In this document: piece by piece, positions 23,761-47,200 of the stretch | Position numbering within the stretch: the stretch's first letter is position 1 | Layout: each line of letters starts with the position of its first letter | DNA from: Manduca sexta | Lineage: Eukaryota > Arthropoda > Insecta > Lepidoptera > Sphingidae | Direction of reading: 5' to 3' | Assembly (NCBI RefSeq): GCF_014839805.1 | Contig: NC_051138.1 | Coordinates: forward strand, 6,632,983-6,696,982 | Length of the DNA stretch: 64,000 bases | Notes under the pieces: generated by a model | What the model saw: only the letters and a program-made list of their open reading frames with translations | Database searches by the model: none | What the model was told of the DNA's origin: nothing | Program-made: the position numbers and the translations under genes

Positions 23761-24954
23761 GTCCATTGAAATGTTACATTTTTTAGGCCTTACATTGCGT
23801 TTTTTAGAGGACGCAATTTTATTTTTTTGAAGTGTAGAGGGGGTCAGTGTAAAGCTAAAACCAAGTTTGTGGGGTCGCCACCCTTGTCCTACGGCCGCCA
23901 TCTTGAAAATAGGGGTTGAAGTGGTTTTTACGATATATCTCTTAAACTATTTATCTGACAAAAAAAAAATTATAAACATTTTTTGTTGCAAACTAAATTC
24001 TCTACAACTTTGGTCCAGTAACTTTTTGTCGTAGAACTATAAATAATAAAGTTATAAGCGACAATGTTAAGAAATTCAATGTTAAGCAATGTCCTTTGCA
24101 ACGTCATCAGAACGTGTGTTTATAAGGTTCATAATACTTTTTTTGTACTCTCATTACGTACAACACAAACCTGCGGTTGTCGCCTTGTACGCGAATTACT
24201 TGGATCCTGAATCGCTTTGGTACAGATGAAGCAATTGTTCACAAAATCAAAGTCTGGCTCTGGAGCTTCTGAAACTGACGATAAACTATTGGAGCTGCTG
24301 CAGCGACGACGAACAACATTATCGGTAAAACAAATTTTTACGAACTGTTTCGGAAGTTACGGTACATATTACGTGTTATTGTTATTACGTGGATAATCGA
24401 ACCGATAATGTTGTTCGTCGTCGCAGCAGCAGCTCCAGTAGTTTATCGTCAGTTTCAGAAGCTCCAGAGCCAGACTTTGATTTTGTGAAAAATTGCTTCA
24501 TCTGTGCCAAAGCGATTCAGGATCCAAGTAATTCGCGTACAAGCCGACAACCGCGCGTTTGTGTTGTACGTAATGAGAGAAAAAAAAAAGTATTATGAAC
24601 CTTATAAACACACGTTCTGATGACGTTGCAATGGATATTGCTTAACATTTAATTTCTTAACATTTTCGCTTATAATTTTTTTATTTATAGTTTTACGACA
24701 AAAAGTTACTGGACCAAAGTTGTAGAGAATTTAATTTGCAACAAAAATGTTTATAATTTTTTGTCAGATAAATAGTTTAAGAGATACATCGTAAAAACCA
24801 TTTCAACCCCTATTTTCAAGATGGCGGCCGTGGGACAAGGGTGGCGAACCCACAAACTTGGTTTTAGCTTTACACTGACCCCCCCTACACTTCAAAAAAA
24901 AATAAAATTGCGTCCTCTAAAAAACGCAACCTCAAATGTAACTTTTCAATGGAC
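23761..24954. mobile_element. 1.19 kb near-palindromic element with captured coding fragment
   Basis: Two arms of about 560 bp, inverted and roughly 95% alike by eye, surround a ~70 bp centre near 24325-24395. The termini are GTCCATTGAAA … CAATGGAC, with TA on both sides. Distinctive matching blocks are GCGTTTTTTAGAGGACGC / GCGTCCTCTAAAAAACGC and CCGCCATCTTGAAAATAGGG / CCCTATTTTCAAGATGGCGG. Each arm carries a copy of the same coding-like stretch. A TA duplication suggests Tc1/mariner-type mobilisation, but the class is not established. Confidence 0.75.
24389..24598 (+). pseudogene. Coding-like fragment in palindrome arm, Cys-pair motif
   Basis: About 69 codons including a serine tract (RRRSSSSSSLSS), the acidic EAPEPDFDF, then NCFICAKAIQDPSNSRTSRQ and RVCVVRNERKKKVL. 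CxxC followed by a basic segment suggests half of a zinc-binding motif. The opposite arm (about 24130-24320, minus strand) encodes a near-identical peptide, so the sequence was duplicated with the arm. I do not recognise the parent protein. It may be a fragment of a transposon-associated or host zinc-finger gene. Confidence 0.4.
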
Positions 24955-26942
24955 TAAATATATTACTACTACTACTACCTACACATTTTGCATGATTGTT
25001 TTATGTGCATTTATGCATAGGATAAAAAAGGCTAAAATACAATGATGGTTACATTCAGTGTTTTATTCAGATGTTATCGTCACAAGCCTTGTCTAGTCAT
25101 TACAGTGGCGGCAGAAGCGAAGCAGGCACTTAGTTGGTCGCCCGAGGCGCTCTGATTTATGTGTCGGCTACATCCAGTTGTGACAATTTATTTCAATTAA
25201 CGCTCGACTACGCCTCTAGCGCTCTTCTCTACGATACAATGTTTTTACACATAGCTACCTACAATTATATCAAAATTTATTAAAGAGCGTATAATAGTCT
25301 TGTATAACGTTAATAAAATTGGCAATGTTTATAAATGACGTGTCCTTTGTGAGTAGATTGCGAAAAACAAACATCGACTTAATTAATGCGACCCCAAAAG
25401 AAACGTGGACGTTAGAAAAACAAAAGATTTTTATACTTGGCAATGGTGCGCTAAACGGTTTGCTCAGTGAATCCCAATCATTGGAGAGAATTCATTTGGT
25501 CGTTAAAAGCGTGACAACTCTAAAATCCGTGTTGAACTCGAGAACGGTACACAAACAGAGTGGAGGCTCGCGAAAAAGTCCTTTTAAAAATGTTGCGGCA
25601 CGTACGGTGGGAAGGCACCCATTACTGTGAAGTGGCGATTGTTGGTTTTAAGATTTAGCTGTGAACGGCGAACGCAATATAAACTTCGCATGAGGGTATG
25701 CGGGAAACAGTTCAGACACGAAATTAACTCACATTTATGGTTGTTTTGTGAAATATAGAAGAAATTTAATTAATCTTGCTTCGTAACTACACGTTACCTT
25801 TATAATATGTTACAATGAGTTCTTAAATTATTTTATATACAGTGGATCAGATATACGCTTAGTCATATTTTTTGTACAGACTTCAATTGACTGTTTTTGT
25901 CGTCACGACATCAATTCGAGAATAGAACCCTGAAAAATATTATGCAAATCGTACTAGAAAATGCGAAAGTTTCATTATATATGAATTTTATTGTATTCTG
26001 TGTAATTATTTCTTTATTGATTTAAATTCTTTATTGTGCATCAATTTGAATAGGAAAGTAAATATACACTAGAAATGAGAAACAAAGAGGAAGTACAAAT
26101 GACGTTCTTATGGAAAATAGAATATAACTGCGATTTCTTCCAGTCAACCTATGGATGAGTTATGATAACTAGGAACAAAATGAGTGGACGATCATTTTCG
26201 AGTAATAAAAGGCATTGGAAATTCGATGTAAAGTATTAACATATGTAATATAACACATATAGCATAAAATAACAATAATATATAACATTAGAGAATAACT
26301 GCACAATATAACACATAAACTAAACAATTAAAAAGTCGTGAATAAAATTAAGTTTGGTAACAATTATTTTATTTTAATAATATTCCATTCTCAATGTAAA
26401 AATTGCATTACTAATTATTAATGATTAATAATACAATGGCATTAATCGTTACAATATTAAGGTTCTGACAAGTTTCAAGTAAAATTTATTTGAGTTATAG
26501 TATTAAACAGCTAATGTAGTACATAGATGGTACTCATTTAATTCCCATTTATTTTAGAGCACAGAGAACAGTCTGACTGATGACCATTTATTTATGTTTA
26601 TGAATCATTTATTCACAAGTTTTGAAAAAGGCACAATATTACAGCTCATTTGACAGTGTATTTAAGCCATTTCACAATTGTTTTTGTACTTTTACTTCGT
26701 TGTAAATTTCAACAATATAAGTGGCTGTGAATATGGGAAATGTTAAATTCAATGGTTAATCAAGGCTTAGTTTATGATTTATAGGATTAACAGTTGATTT
26801 AAAAAAAAAATATCTCTGCCGCTGTACTCGAATCCATGTGAAATGGAACTAATCAGAAAAATCATTTTGACATATGGTTGATTTATTTTGATTGGTTTAT
26901 TTATATCATTCATGAACAATTTGAAATTAGCGACTGGGATTT
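24955..26942. other. Intergenic, AT-rich
   Basis: Between the palindromic element and the 3' end of ACY-A. Apart from the open frame at 25319-25630, nothing recognised. Confidence 0.35.
25319..25630 (+). other. Unrecognised open frame, 103 codons
   Basis: An open frame beginning MAMFINDVSFVSRLRKTN and containing LIN ATPKETWTLEK and ILGNGALNGLLSES. No domain, signal peptide or membrane segment recognised, and no flanking splice sites examined with success. It may be chance or part of a decayed repeat. Confidence 0.15.
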
Positions 26943-26948
26943 TTTATT
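26943..26948 (-). promoter_or_regulatory. Polyadenylation signal of ACY-A
   Basis: AATAAA on the minus strand, about 30 bp after the ACY-A stop codon, the expected place for 3' end formation. Confidence 0.6.
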
Positions 26949-26978
26949 GATATTTACTATCATCAAAATAATACGTTT

Positions 26979-38892
<11,914 letters not shown>

Positions 38893-40722
38893 CTTTATCG
38901 GCTAGAATAAAATAAATTATTATTCTTTAATTGATATCAATGTATATGGTTCGGTGTTGAGGAACAGAAAAACTTTATTTAGTTGTTTCAAAGCTTTATA
39001 TTCTCCGTATCATTCAAACGTTTTGTATTAAGTACTTGTTAATAATTTGACACGCACCACCTAAATAAATGTTCAGCTATTATAAAATATAACGAGATAA
39101 TAGCAATGTAGCAAATAAAGATCGTGCTGAAATAAAGACACACAATTGCGATTTCAAGGACGACGCCAGTGAAAGAGGTAAATTGATTGGTTGAGGAAAA
39201 CCGAAAATATATGGATATTGAAATAAATATTTAGTAACCGTTATTAATCGATTCAAAATTTATGGAACTTGTATTTTTTTAAATCAATCACTATCATAGC
39301 AGTTAGCTGCAATATTAGTCCTTTTTGGGTAAAAAATATAGATTTATTTATATTTAATACGTGAATACAGTAAAAATAAATATTACTGAATGCATAATAA
39401 CAATTATGTTCAAATGTAAACGTGTCCAAATAAAAAATGCTTATTCAAGTGTGTACCTTAAAGTAATGTAAACTAACATGTTGCGAACTGTATACTGCAA
39501 AATATTTAGTTATTAGCCTTGAATAATAATATAGATAATACTCACAACACGTGCCTTCTGGTTTATGGGCTGGGGGTAATGACCATGCCTAAAGTTGACT
39601 CTCTACTTCAGGGGCTTTTAAATTAATTTATATATCTTGTGATGTGATGGTAGAGACTTATATGAACTGCGAGAAACATTAGTTGCCAAACTCTGAGACT
39701 TAATACTTATAATTGCAGATATCTCAAATGTGCGATACAGACCCCGAAAACTCTCATTTTAATTTTGTATCTTCACCCGCCACACTATGAAGATTTTTGT
39801 ATACCAATACGTAATTTTATAATTCGATTTTATTACGTAGAATTTAAAATTGAACGTATATTTTTTTAATGATACCACGGCACTCCCCTTTTCGTATGAG
39901 GAGAAGTCAACTGATTGATGTACTTAAATGATTTACACCGCACAAAAATAAAGTATCGAGAAATACAAGTAGCTTTTTTGTGCCTATTCAAGCTGCCGAG
40001 TAATATATCTACTATGTAGGTCTATTACTTCTTTTAATACAGAAGACAAACAAATGAAACTACACATTGTAAGGATTCAAGGTAATTTTTGTGTGTAGTG
40101 GACGAATCTCTATAATATTTTATTGTCCAATTTTAAACAACGCATGTTAAAAATAAGATCTTTTAAAGGGTTGTAAAAAAAGTAAGTACACTTACCAGTT
40201 TGTATTTATTTTATTGCAATATTTGACGGACGTAAATAAATGGGTATGCGTTTAAAGTCACAAATAACAATAAAACTGTCTGAAGAAATATATTTAAAAA
40301 AACAATGGACCTGCTATTTAATTTTAATAACTACAATATAAGTACATTTATAATTCGTACATTGCAAAGCCTAAATACGAAATACATCTCCACATTCTAC
40401 TGAGTTTTATTATAAAATATATTTCTTTTATTACCTATTTCCTATCAAAATCTTGAAAAAGAATTACAGATCAGATAACTTATCACATAACATTTCTCGG
40501 TTTATCGCTCGTCATCTGTCGGGCCCGTTTACTATTTATTAAGATCATATAAATTTAATTTGCAACTGTGTAAAACTAATCTGCATTTGAATAAATCTTT
40601 ATTAGAGCAGTAAATATTAGTATCCACTGTTAACTATTCCGCCATAAATTTGATGAGCTGCAATAGAATCCTTTGTGAATATTTTACCGATGTATAGAGG
40701 TGACAATTACCTATCGGTTATT
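38893..40722. promoter_or_regulatory. Upstream region of ACY-A
   Basis: Presumed 5' flank and 5'UTR. The sequence immediately before the ATG (TTATTTTATTCTAG then 9 nt) looks like a 3' splice site, so the promoter probably lies further up. No convincing TATA box plus initiator was found. Confidence 0.35.
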
Positions 40723-41003
40723 AACCGACTTCAAAAAAGGAGGAGTTTATTAATTCGACGTGAATTTTTTTTTATTTTTTTTTGTATGTTTGTTACCTCA
40801 GAACTCGCTCATTTATGAACCGATTTGGAAAATTCTTTTTTTATTCGAAAGAATTTCTCTCCAGATTGGTCCCATAAATTTTTTTTTAAGATCTTTAGAC
40901 TCCAAAATTGGTATCCAATATATACTTGTTATGTGAAATTATTTTTTGGTTTTGAGTGGTTGTTGAAGGCGGTTTAATTTTTTGTTAAAATTATTTTTAT
41001 GAT
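40723..41003 (+). repeat. Composite of two interspersed repeats
   Basis: ACCGACTTCAAAAAAGGAGG to GAATTTCTCTCCAGATTGGT is the reverse of 7060-7300. It is followed at about 40905 by ACTCCAAAATTGGTATCCAA to GTTAAAATTATTTTTA, the arm family of the fold-back element at 4119-4741. Their adjacency suggests one longer parent element. Confidence 0.6.
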
Positions 41004-41379
41004 GTAAATAATACTTGTTATTACTTCGTGATGCAGGTCTTAAAGTCTGTTTCCCGGTATAAAAGTCCCACTGAACATTTCCTAGAATAAAGTTGACTAG
41101 ATAGTACTTTCCTATATTTCATTTTATACATCGTTTTATATGTAAAAGAAATGAATATAAAAAGAAATCCATGTGTGAAATCAACACCAAAAAAGGTAGA
41201 AAAAGAAAGCAGTTATTAATATTTGAAAAATAATATTGTTCCTTTACAATAACAAAAAAATTACTAAAATCGTCACAAGAAAGCAAATTTAAGAAAATGT
41301 ATTAATCTTGTTTGTATGTTTTTTTTTAACAATGTATTTGTATTTTGAAAGCAAAACTCACAATTCGTTTATCTAATTG

Positions 41380-41760
41380 TATTAGTTTTAAAACCAAGCC
41401 ACTGAAACTTTTTTGAAGAAAATTCTATGAGACCAATTTGGAAGTATATTCTTACGAAAAAAAATATTGTATCATAAATGCTCGAGTCTGGTTAAAAAAC
41501 ATTTTAAAAAATACACGTTGAATTAATTACTGATTGTAATGAAAATATGCGACATAAACGGTCATATCTTCTTGTCGTATTGACTTACAAGTCTTATTTT
41601 TTTTACAACTGAAAAGACCATAGAACCTATTGATTAATATAAATTTCAACTGGATGCCTCTAAACGTTCCTAAGAAAAAAGATCTTGATGGACAGACAAC
41701 TAAGTTATTGTATATTAGAGTTCCTTTTAACGTAGGTACGGAACCCTAAAAATAAGTAAG
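41380..41760 (+). repeat. LINE-tail repeat
   Basis: AATATGCGACATAAACGGTC, TTTCAACTGGATGCCTCTAA and the end ACGGAACCCTAAAAATAAG. Related to 7480-7760. Confidence 0.55.
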
Positions 41761-42054
41761 TACTTAGTCAAGTATCCGATATGTAGTGTGCCAAAATATG
41801 ATAATAGCTTTAAAATCGTTCCGACCGTTATTTTTGTTATTTGCTTGACATCTGCACTAAGATAATAACTAACTACGTAAGTTCCCGTGCTTTAAGTTTG
41901 CGCTACTCAGAGTTTTCCACAGGATATATTATAATGTGTGACGCAAAACCAAGCATCTGAGACAGATCGAGACGGGAAGTATGCAGAAGTGAGAGTTGTA
42001 GACGAGGCTTACCATACTGAATAGTACCTAAGTAATCTAAGTATCAACACTATC

Positions 42055-42247
42055 TAACGGTGAAGGAAAACATCGTGAGGAAACCTGCACATCTGAGAAG
42101 TTCTCTATAGGAATTTCGAAGGTGTGTGAAGTCTACCATTCCGCACTAGGTCAGCGTGGTGGACTAAGACCTAATTCCTCTCAGTAGTAGAGGAGGCCCG
42201 TGCTCAGCAGTAGGCAAGTACATAATACAGGGCTGGTATTATTATTA
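42055..42247 (+). mobile_element. SINE, 3' part
   Basis: AACGGTGAAGGAAAACATCG to TAATACAGGGCTGGTATTAT. Same family as 15490-15830, 5'-truncated (no tRNA head). Confidence 0.8.
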
Positions 42248-42284
42248 CATATATAATCTAAGTATTATATCCCCTCGAGGTAAT

Positions 42285-42740
42285 TCTTGTGCGTCGGTCT
42301 TCAAACCGAATGCACGCCCTTGCACGGGAGGACTTTACCGCGGCCCTAGACACACAGTGCAGTGTGTATATATACCTCATCATTGTACCTACACATTGAG
42401 GCCTATGACACCTCGCGAACATTTCCTGACCTTCTCCCTTCCGCCTATACTAAAAGGGTTCCTTTTCCTTCCCCCACACCTCCCTCCCCCCTTCCCTTAT
42501 ATTGTCCCCTTCCAACTTTCCTCCGGTCCCCCATGCAGTCGTTAAGCCGGGCAATTCCATTATCCTATTCCCGGGTTTCCTGTGGGATCCTATACACAAA
42601 AAAAAACCTAAATAGTAGGCAATTCTTGTGCGCTCGGTCTTCACACCGAATACACGAGGTGGCAAGTATCCTCTGATAGAGGCTAAGCCTGGGGATTTCA
42701 GTATGCCATACGCAAGTTTCCCCCTGTATTGACTGCAATA
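42285..42740 (+). repeat. Pyrimidine-rich dispersed repeat
   Basis: GTGCGTCGGTCTTCAAACCG, a C/T-rich central part (42455-42510) and CCCCATGCAGTCGTTAAGCC. A second copy lies at about 58075-58375. The 3' side repeats the GCTCGGTCTTCACACCGAAT motif. Class unknown, probably a LINE 3'UTR or SINE. Confidence 0.6.
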
Positions 42741-42899
42741 ACAAGTACTTAAAAAAAATAACCTACGTCCCTATTTTGTATTATTGGGTAGGTATAAGGC
42801 TTTTGGCATTCGTTTTTGTCACAGGATGATGTACCTATCGGATAAACAGTCAATTGTTATTGTGATAAATCTCCCATTATGTTATTTTAATATTGTTAT

Positions 42900-43172
42900 T
42901 TATTGTAATGCATGACTGGTGGCGTTTTTGTATTGCGTGCGCGGAATGGCACAGCTCTGGGGTTCCGAGTTTGAATCCCGGCTCGGCCAGTGATATTGGG
43001 TTTTTCTGCTCTGTATCATACCGGATACAGGAATTTATGCCCAATATGGATCGCCATATCAGACATAATCTATCACACCATAGGGCGAAATATACAGGTG
43101 AAATGTTTTTGCCTTGATAGTATCTGTGCCTACCACTTCGGAAATAAAGGCGTAAAGTATGTGCGTGTCTAA
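42900..43172 (+). mobile_element. tRNA-derived SINE, second family
   Basis: B box GAGTTTGAATCCCGGCTCGG, body TTGGGTTTTTCTGCTCTGTA, AATTTATGCCCAATATGGAT, and tail GTGCCTACCACTTCGGAAAT AAAGGCG. Inverted diverged copies lie at about 45120-45365 and 62480-62585. Confidence 0.7.
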
Positions 43173-44047
43173 AAAAGGTCGCAAGAAAAAGGAATGTCAA
43201 AAAACATTTTGCTAAGGTCGGCCCTGATTGTAGTAATGTAAATGGAAAGAAACATTCGAAAATCGGTTATAGTTTAGGCATTCCTTTAACCAACTGCATT
43301 TTAGTCAACAGTTCAGTCTAAAAGAGGTACCTAACCAGTAATGGACAATATTCTTTTCAATAAAACAAAATACTGTAAGTTTAGAGATTTTTTTTATTAA
43401 AATTGTATATTAGACAGTAGACACCTTGACACATTTGAAAAGCATGATAATCGTTTTAATACTAGAGTTTATTGTTAGACTTGAATCGCATATTCGGCTA
43501 CTAAGTATTCGGTATTAAACTACTTTTATCCTATTCGGCGGAGTAGCCAATATCTAGTTATTAGTCGTAGACAGATTATAGGTAAAATAATAAAATAAGA
43601 TTTAGTTTATAGTAACGTATTTTAATATTGATCTAAATAGTCAAACATATTCAACAAAAATATCACACAAATGAATTAGAATATTTATCATGAATATTTT
43701 GGGACGCGTAGACAATTTTTTCTGCACTTTTAGGTAGTAGATAGCTAGTTTATACAACAGCCCCGCTCCCCTACCTGTACTTTTTAATGATATTTTTTTG
43801 AAATTTCCTTTGGGGCCACTGCGTGTCTCCATAAAAAAGCCCTGTCAATAAGTATAATTATCACGCCACGTGCTCGCCAAATATTTTCGGCTGTTTTTTT
43901 TGCCGAATAGACATATATTCAGTACTTATTTGGCGTGTACCTGAATATACTATTCTTTGCAAGTCTACTTATTATCTAATACATAATTTAAGTCTACGGG
44001 TAAGTTATAAACTTATTATAATTGAATAAGTACTTAATACACAGAGG
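43173..44047. other. Intergenic, 3' side of ACY-B
   Basis: AT-rich; no gene. No canonical AATAAA directly after the ACY-B stop; an AATAAG variant lies within 30 bp. Confidence 0.35.
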
Positions 44048-44294
44048 TTAATCACAATTATATTTGGTTCCAGAACTTTCTTGATGTTTCGGTAGGTTTC
44101 CTAAGCTCTTAATAACCTCTAAATAAATATCTATTCCCCTTAGAAATGTTTCCACGTTTAAATACTCGTTTTTGCTATGAATCCGAGATTCAGTGTGTAC
44201 TTTAGTCGAAAATCCCACGGCAGGCACTCCTCGATTACGCAACACCAGCATGTCCGATGTGGCAGGGCAGATGATTGGCTTTATTTCGTAACCT
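44048..44294 (-). CDS. ACY-B exon 9: stop
   Basis: GYEIKPIICPATSDMLVLRN, RGVPAVGFSTKVHTESRIHS, then EYLNVETFLRGIDIYLEVIK, and stop after YNCD. Carries the last zinc ligand and the diverged substrate loop. Confidence 0.92.
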
Positions 44295-47200
44295 CTGAAA
44301 AAAGAAATATTCTATTATTATTATAAACTACTTTCGCCCGCGCGTAAACATTTTCCATTACAATTAATATCCCTTAGTAAAGTTATCCGTAGCGTCATCT
44401 GTATAATGCCAGCGCATCTTTTAAAAAACATCAAATATTTTCTACCAGAGCAAATTACCGATATTCAATATATATATTAATACTAGCTTTTGCACGAGGC
44501 TTCGTCCGTGTAATAGGGTTCTCCGGTAGAAAACTCCCGCTATATATTTTTCCGGGACAGAAAGTAGCCTATGTCTTTCTTAGGGTCTTAAACTAAGTCC
44601 ATACCAAATTTTATCGAAATTCGTTAGGTAGTTTTTGAGTTTAATACGTTTAGATAGACAGACACAGCGGCGGCGAACTTTGTGGTATAACATATTGCAT
44701 TTTATTTTATTAGAGAAACAATTCCGTCATACATCATTTTTGCGTAACTTTAACCGTTAACGCAGCGCAGGCAAGGGAAGCTCTCAAAAGGAAAAAAAAT
44801 ACCCGTTTTTACAACAATGTTTGTTGATGCTCCGCTCCTTTTGATAAAGCGTGATGTTATATAGCCTATAGCCTTCCTCGATAAATGGGCTATCTAACAC
44901 TAAATACTAGATTTGGAACTAGACTCTTTTAATTCGAATCAGGTGTTCCTGAGATTAGCGCGTTCAAACAAAAAAACTCTTCAGCTTTATATAATATTAT
45001 AGATAGTATGTAGAAGTACAGATTGGCTAGAAAACGTCAAAACTGTTAAATAAATTTGGATGAAACTTAACACCTACATTAGCTGACTACTTTTCATTCT
45101 GGAAAAAAACCGAATACACACACACATCACGCTTTTATCCCTGAAGAAGTTGACAAAGATGCAACCAGTGCACCCACTTTTCACCTGCGTGTTCCGTTCT
45201 ATGATATGATTAGGGGCGGGCCTATAACCATATCAAGCACAAATTCAAGACCCCAGTCTGATATGGAGTAGAAAGTCCCAATATCAATTTGCACGAACTA
45301 ATATTCGAACCCTAGACCTCAGAGCCGTATTAACTACCGCCACCGACGCAGTCAAAATCAAATGAGACTTTTATTCCTGAAAATAAAGTTATTACGAGCT
45401 ACAGCGTATGTGTGTGTGTTTTGGGACGATGTTTCTTTGTCTTCCGAAAAATTTTAAGTCTGTGTTGTGTACGTCTGAAGATGCGTTATCGTAATGCGAT
45501 GTCAATTATCGGAGTACGCCACGAATTACGATAGACGTAATATGATGGAAATTTATGAATATTGGGCGCATAGATTAAATAATCTTAATCAAATATTTTT
45601 ATCTTAATCTTACTTAGATATCAATACATATTATAAAACAAAGTCCCTTTTTCCATCTGTATGTTATCGATCTTCTCTACTGCACGGATTTTTATGATAT
45701 TTAGTATGATATGAATATACGGCGGGACTTTTATCACCGAAAACTCCTTTACGCGGGTGAAGCCGCGAGCAAAAGCTAGTATTATTATAAATGCGGGAAA
45801 TCATATCCGCAAGAGTTTGGCTGTTTCAATATTTGTTCAAATTAAAGTAGAACCCGATGAACTAGTTTATTTTGGTATTCGGATAGACGGCAACATTTTA
45901 TTGTGGTATTTTACTTTTGAATGTAATATTTAAATTTGCAAAATATGTAATGCTGGATTCACATAGAGTGCGATATGGATCGCAACAGTAGCTCAGTTGG
46001 GATAGTGTAATATTGTCTTGTGCTTTTTAATCTTTTAGTACGAAAAATGATTTTATAAGCGGGCGTAGCCGCGTGCAACGCTTAGTTAAATCATAATATA
46101 TTAATCTCACAAGTAACTACCATGTTGTATGGTACACTAAGAATACAAAAACAACAGATTTTAGGATTTTTTTTGAAAAATTTACAAATGGAATTTTTAA
46201 TAAGATTTCGCTACACTTACAATCTGTTAACCGTCCCTTTTAAAGCAGTCCAATATAGATTTGAGTCATCGAGTTTCGTTGTACCAGACACGTCCTCGCG
46301 CCTTATAAAACTAACTTCTGTAGTATTTCCAGTCACTTTAAGCCATTCCTGAACCTGAAAAACATTTAAATGAAACTAATACTACTAATTTATTTCCCAA
46401 CATAGCACTATCGTAATAGCGCTGAGTGCAATTTAAATTCTAATATCAGTATCCATCCACTCTGCTTCCACCCGCACTTCCTATAAAGTGGTATTAATGG
46501 AACATAAATACATTTTGCGATTATGTTGCAGGATGTATTTGGCTTAGTTTTTACGAAAATCTGCCCGCGTGACATAATCTCCTCACTTCGAGAAAATCGT
46601 GTTAGAATAAAATTTAAAACATTATATGGAACTGGGAATAGAAATGGGACAACCCGGCCCGCAAACTGCACTCGCTCTAACTGCACATTAAATAAATATT
46701 GCCACCATGTTTAATTGTAATTAAACAACTTACTAAATCTTCTATATCTGATATGTTCGCATATGATGCTAGTCTCATGTCCATGACCACTGACATCTTA
46801 GAGGGTATAACGTTCTCCGCGTAGCCACCCTGAAATTTTTTTAAAATTTCATGAATATTTCTTCCATTATACGAAATAATAAAATATTGCCTTTCCAATA
46901 CGGTGAACAATCTAAATCGTAATCGCAATAACTCATGCACGAAAAACCTAAAATTAAGTAGGTAGGTAAGTTAGCTACAACAATGTAGCTCTAAGCTACG
47001 TAACAGTGGCGAAGAGTCCACATAACCTGACTCTCGCCAGCTCCCCTTTCATAATTTATGTTAAATCCAATTGTCATTAGAACGATATTCAAACCGCATT
47101 TATGCATATTATAACCTTAAGTTGTGTCGGGTGGCGTTTCGAAAAATTTACCCTTCGCCACTGCTACATAACAGTAGTTTTTACTTGTCAAAAACTGCAA

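Noticed and set aside
24821..25045. Frame starting MAAVGQGWRTHKLG
   Set aside because: It is a reading of the palindromic element's right arm; there is no homologous frame in the other arm.
42357..42676. Proline-rich frames
   Set aside because: They come from the pyrimidine-rich dispersed repeat with a second copy at 58075-58375.
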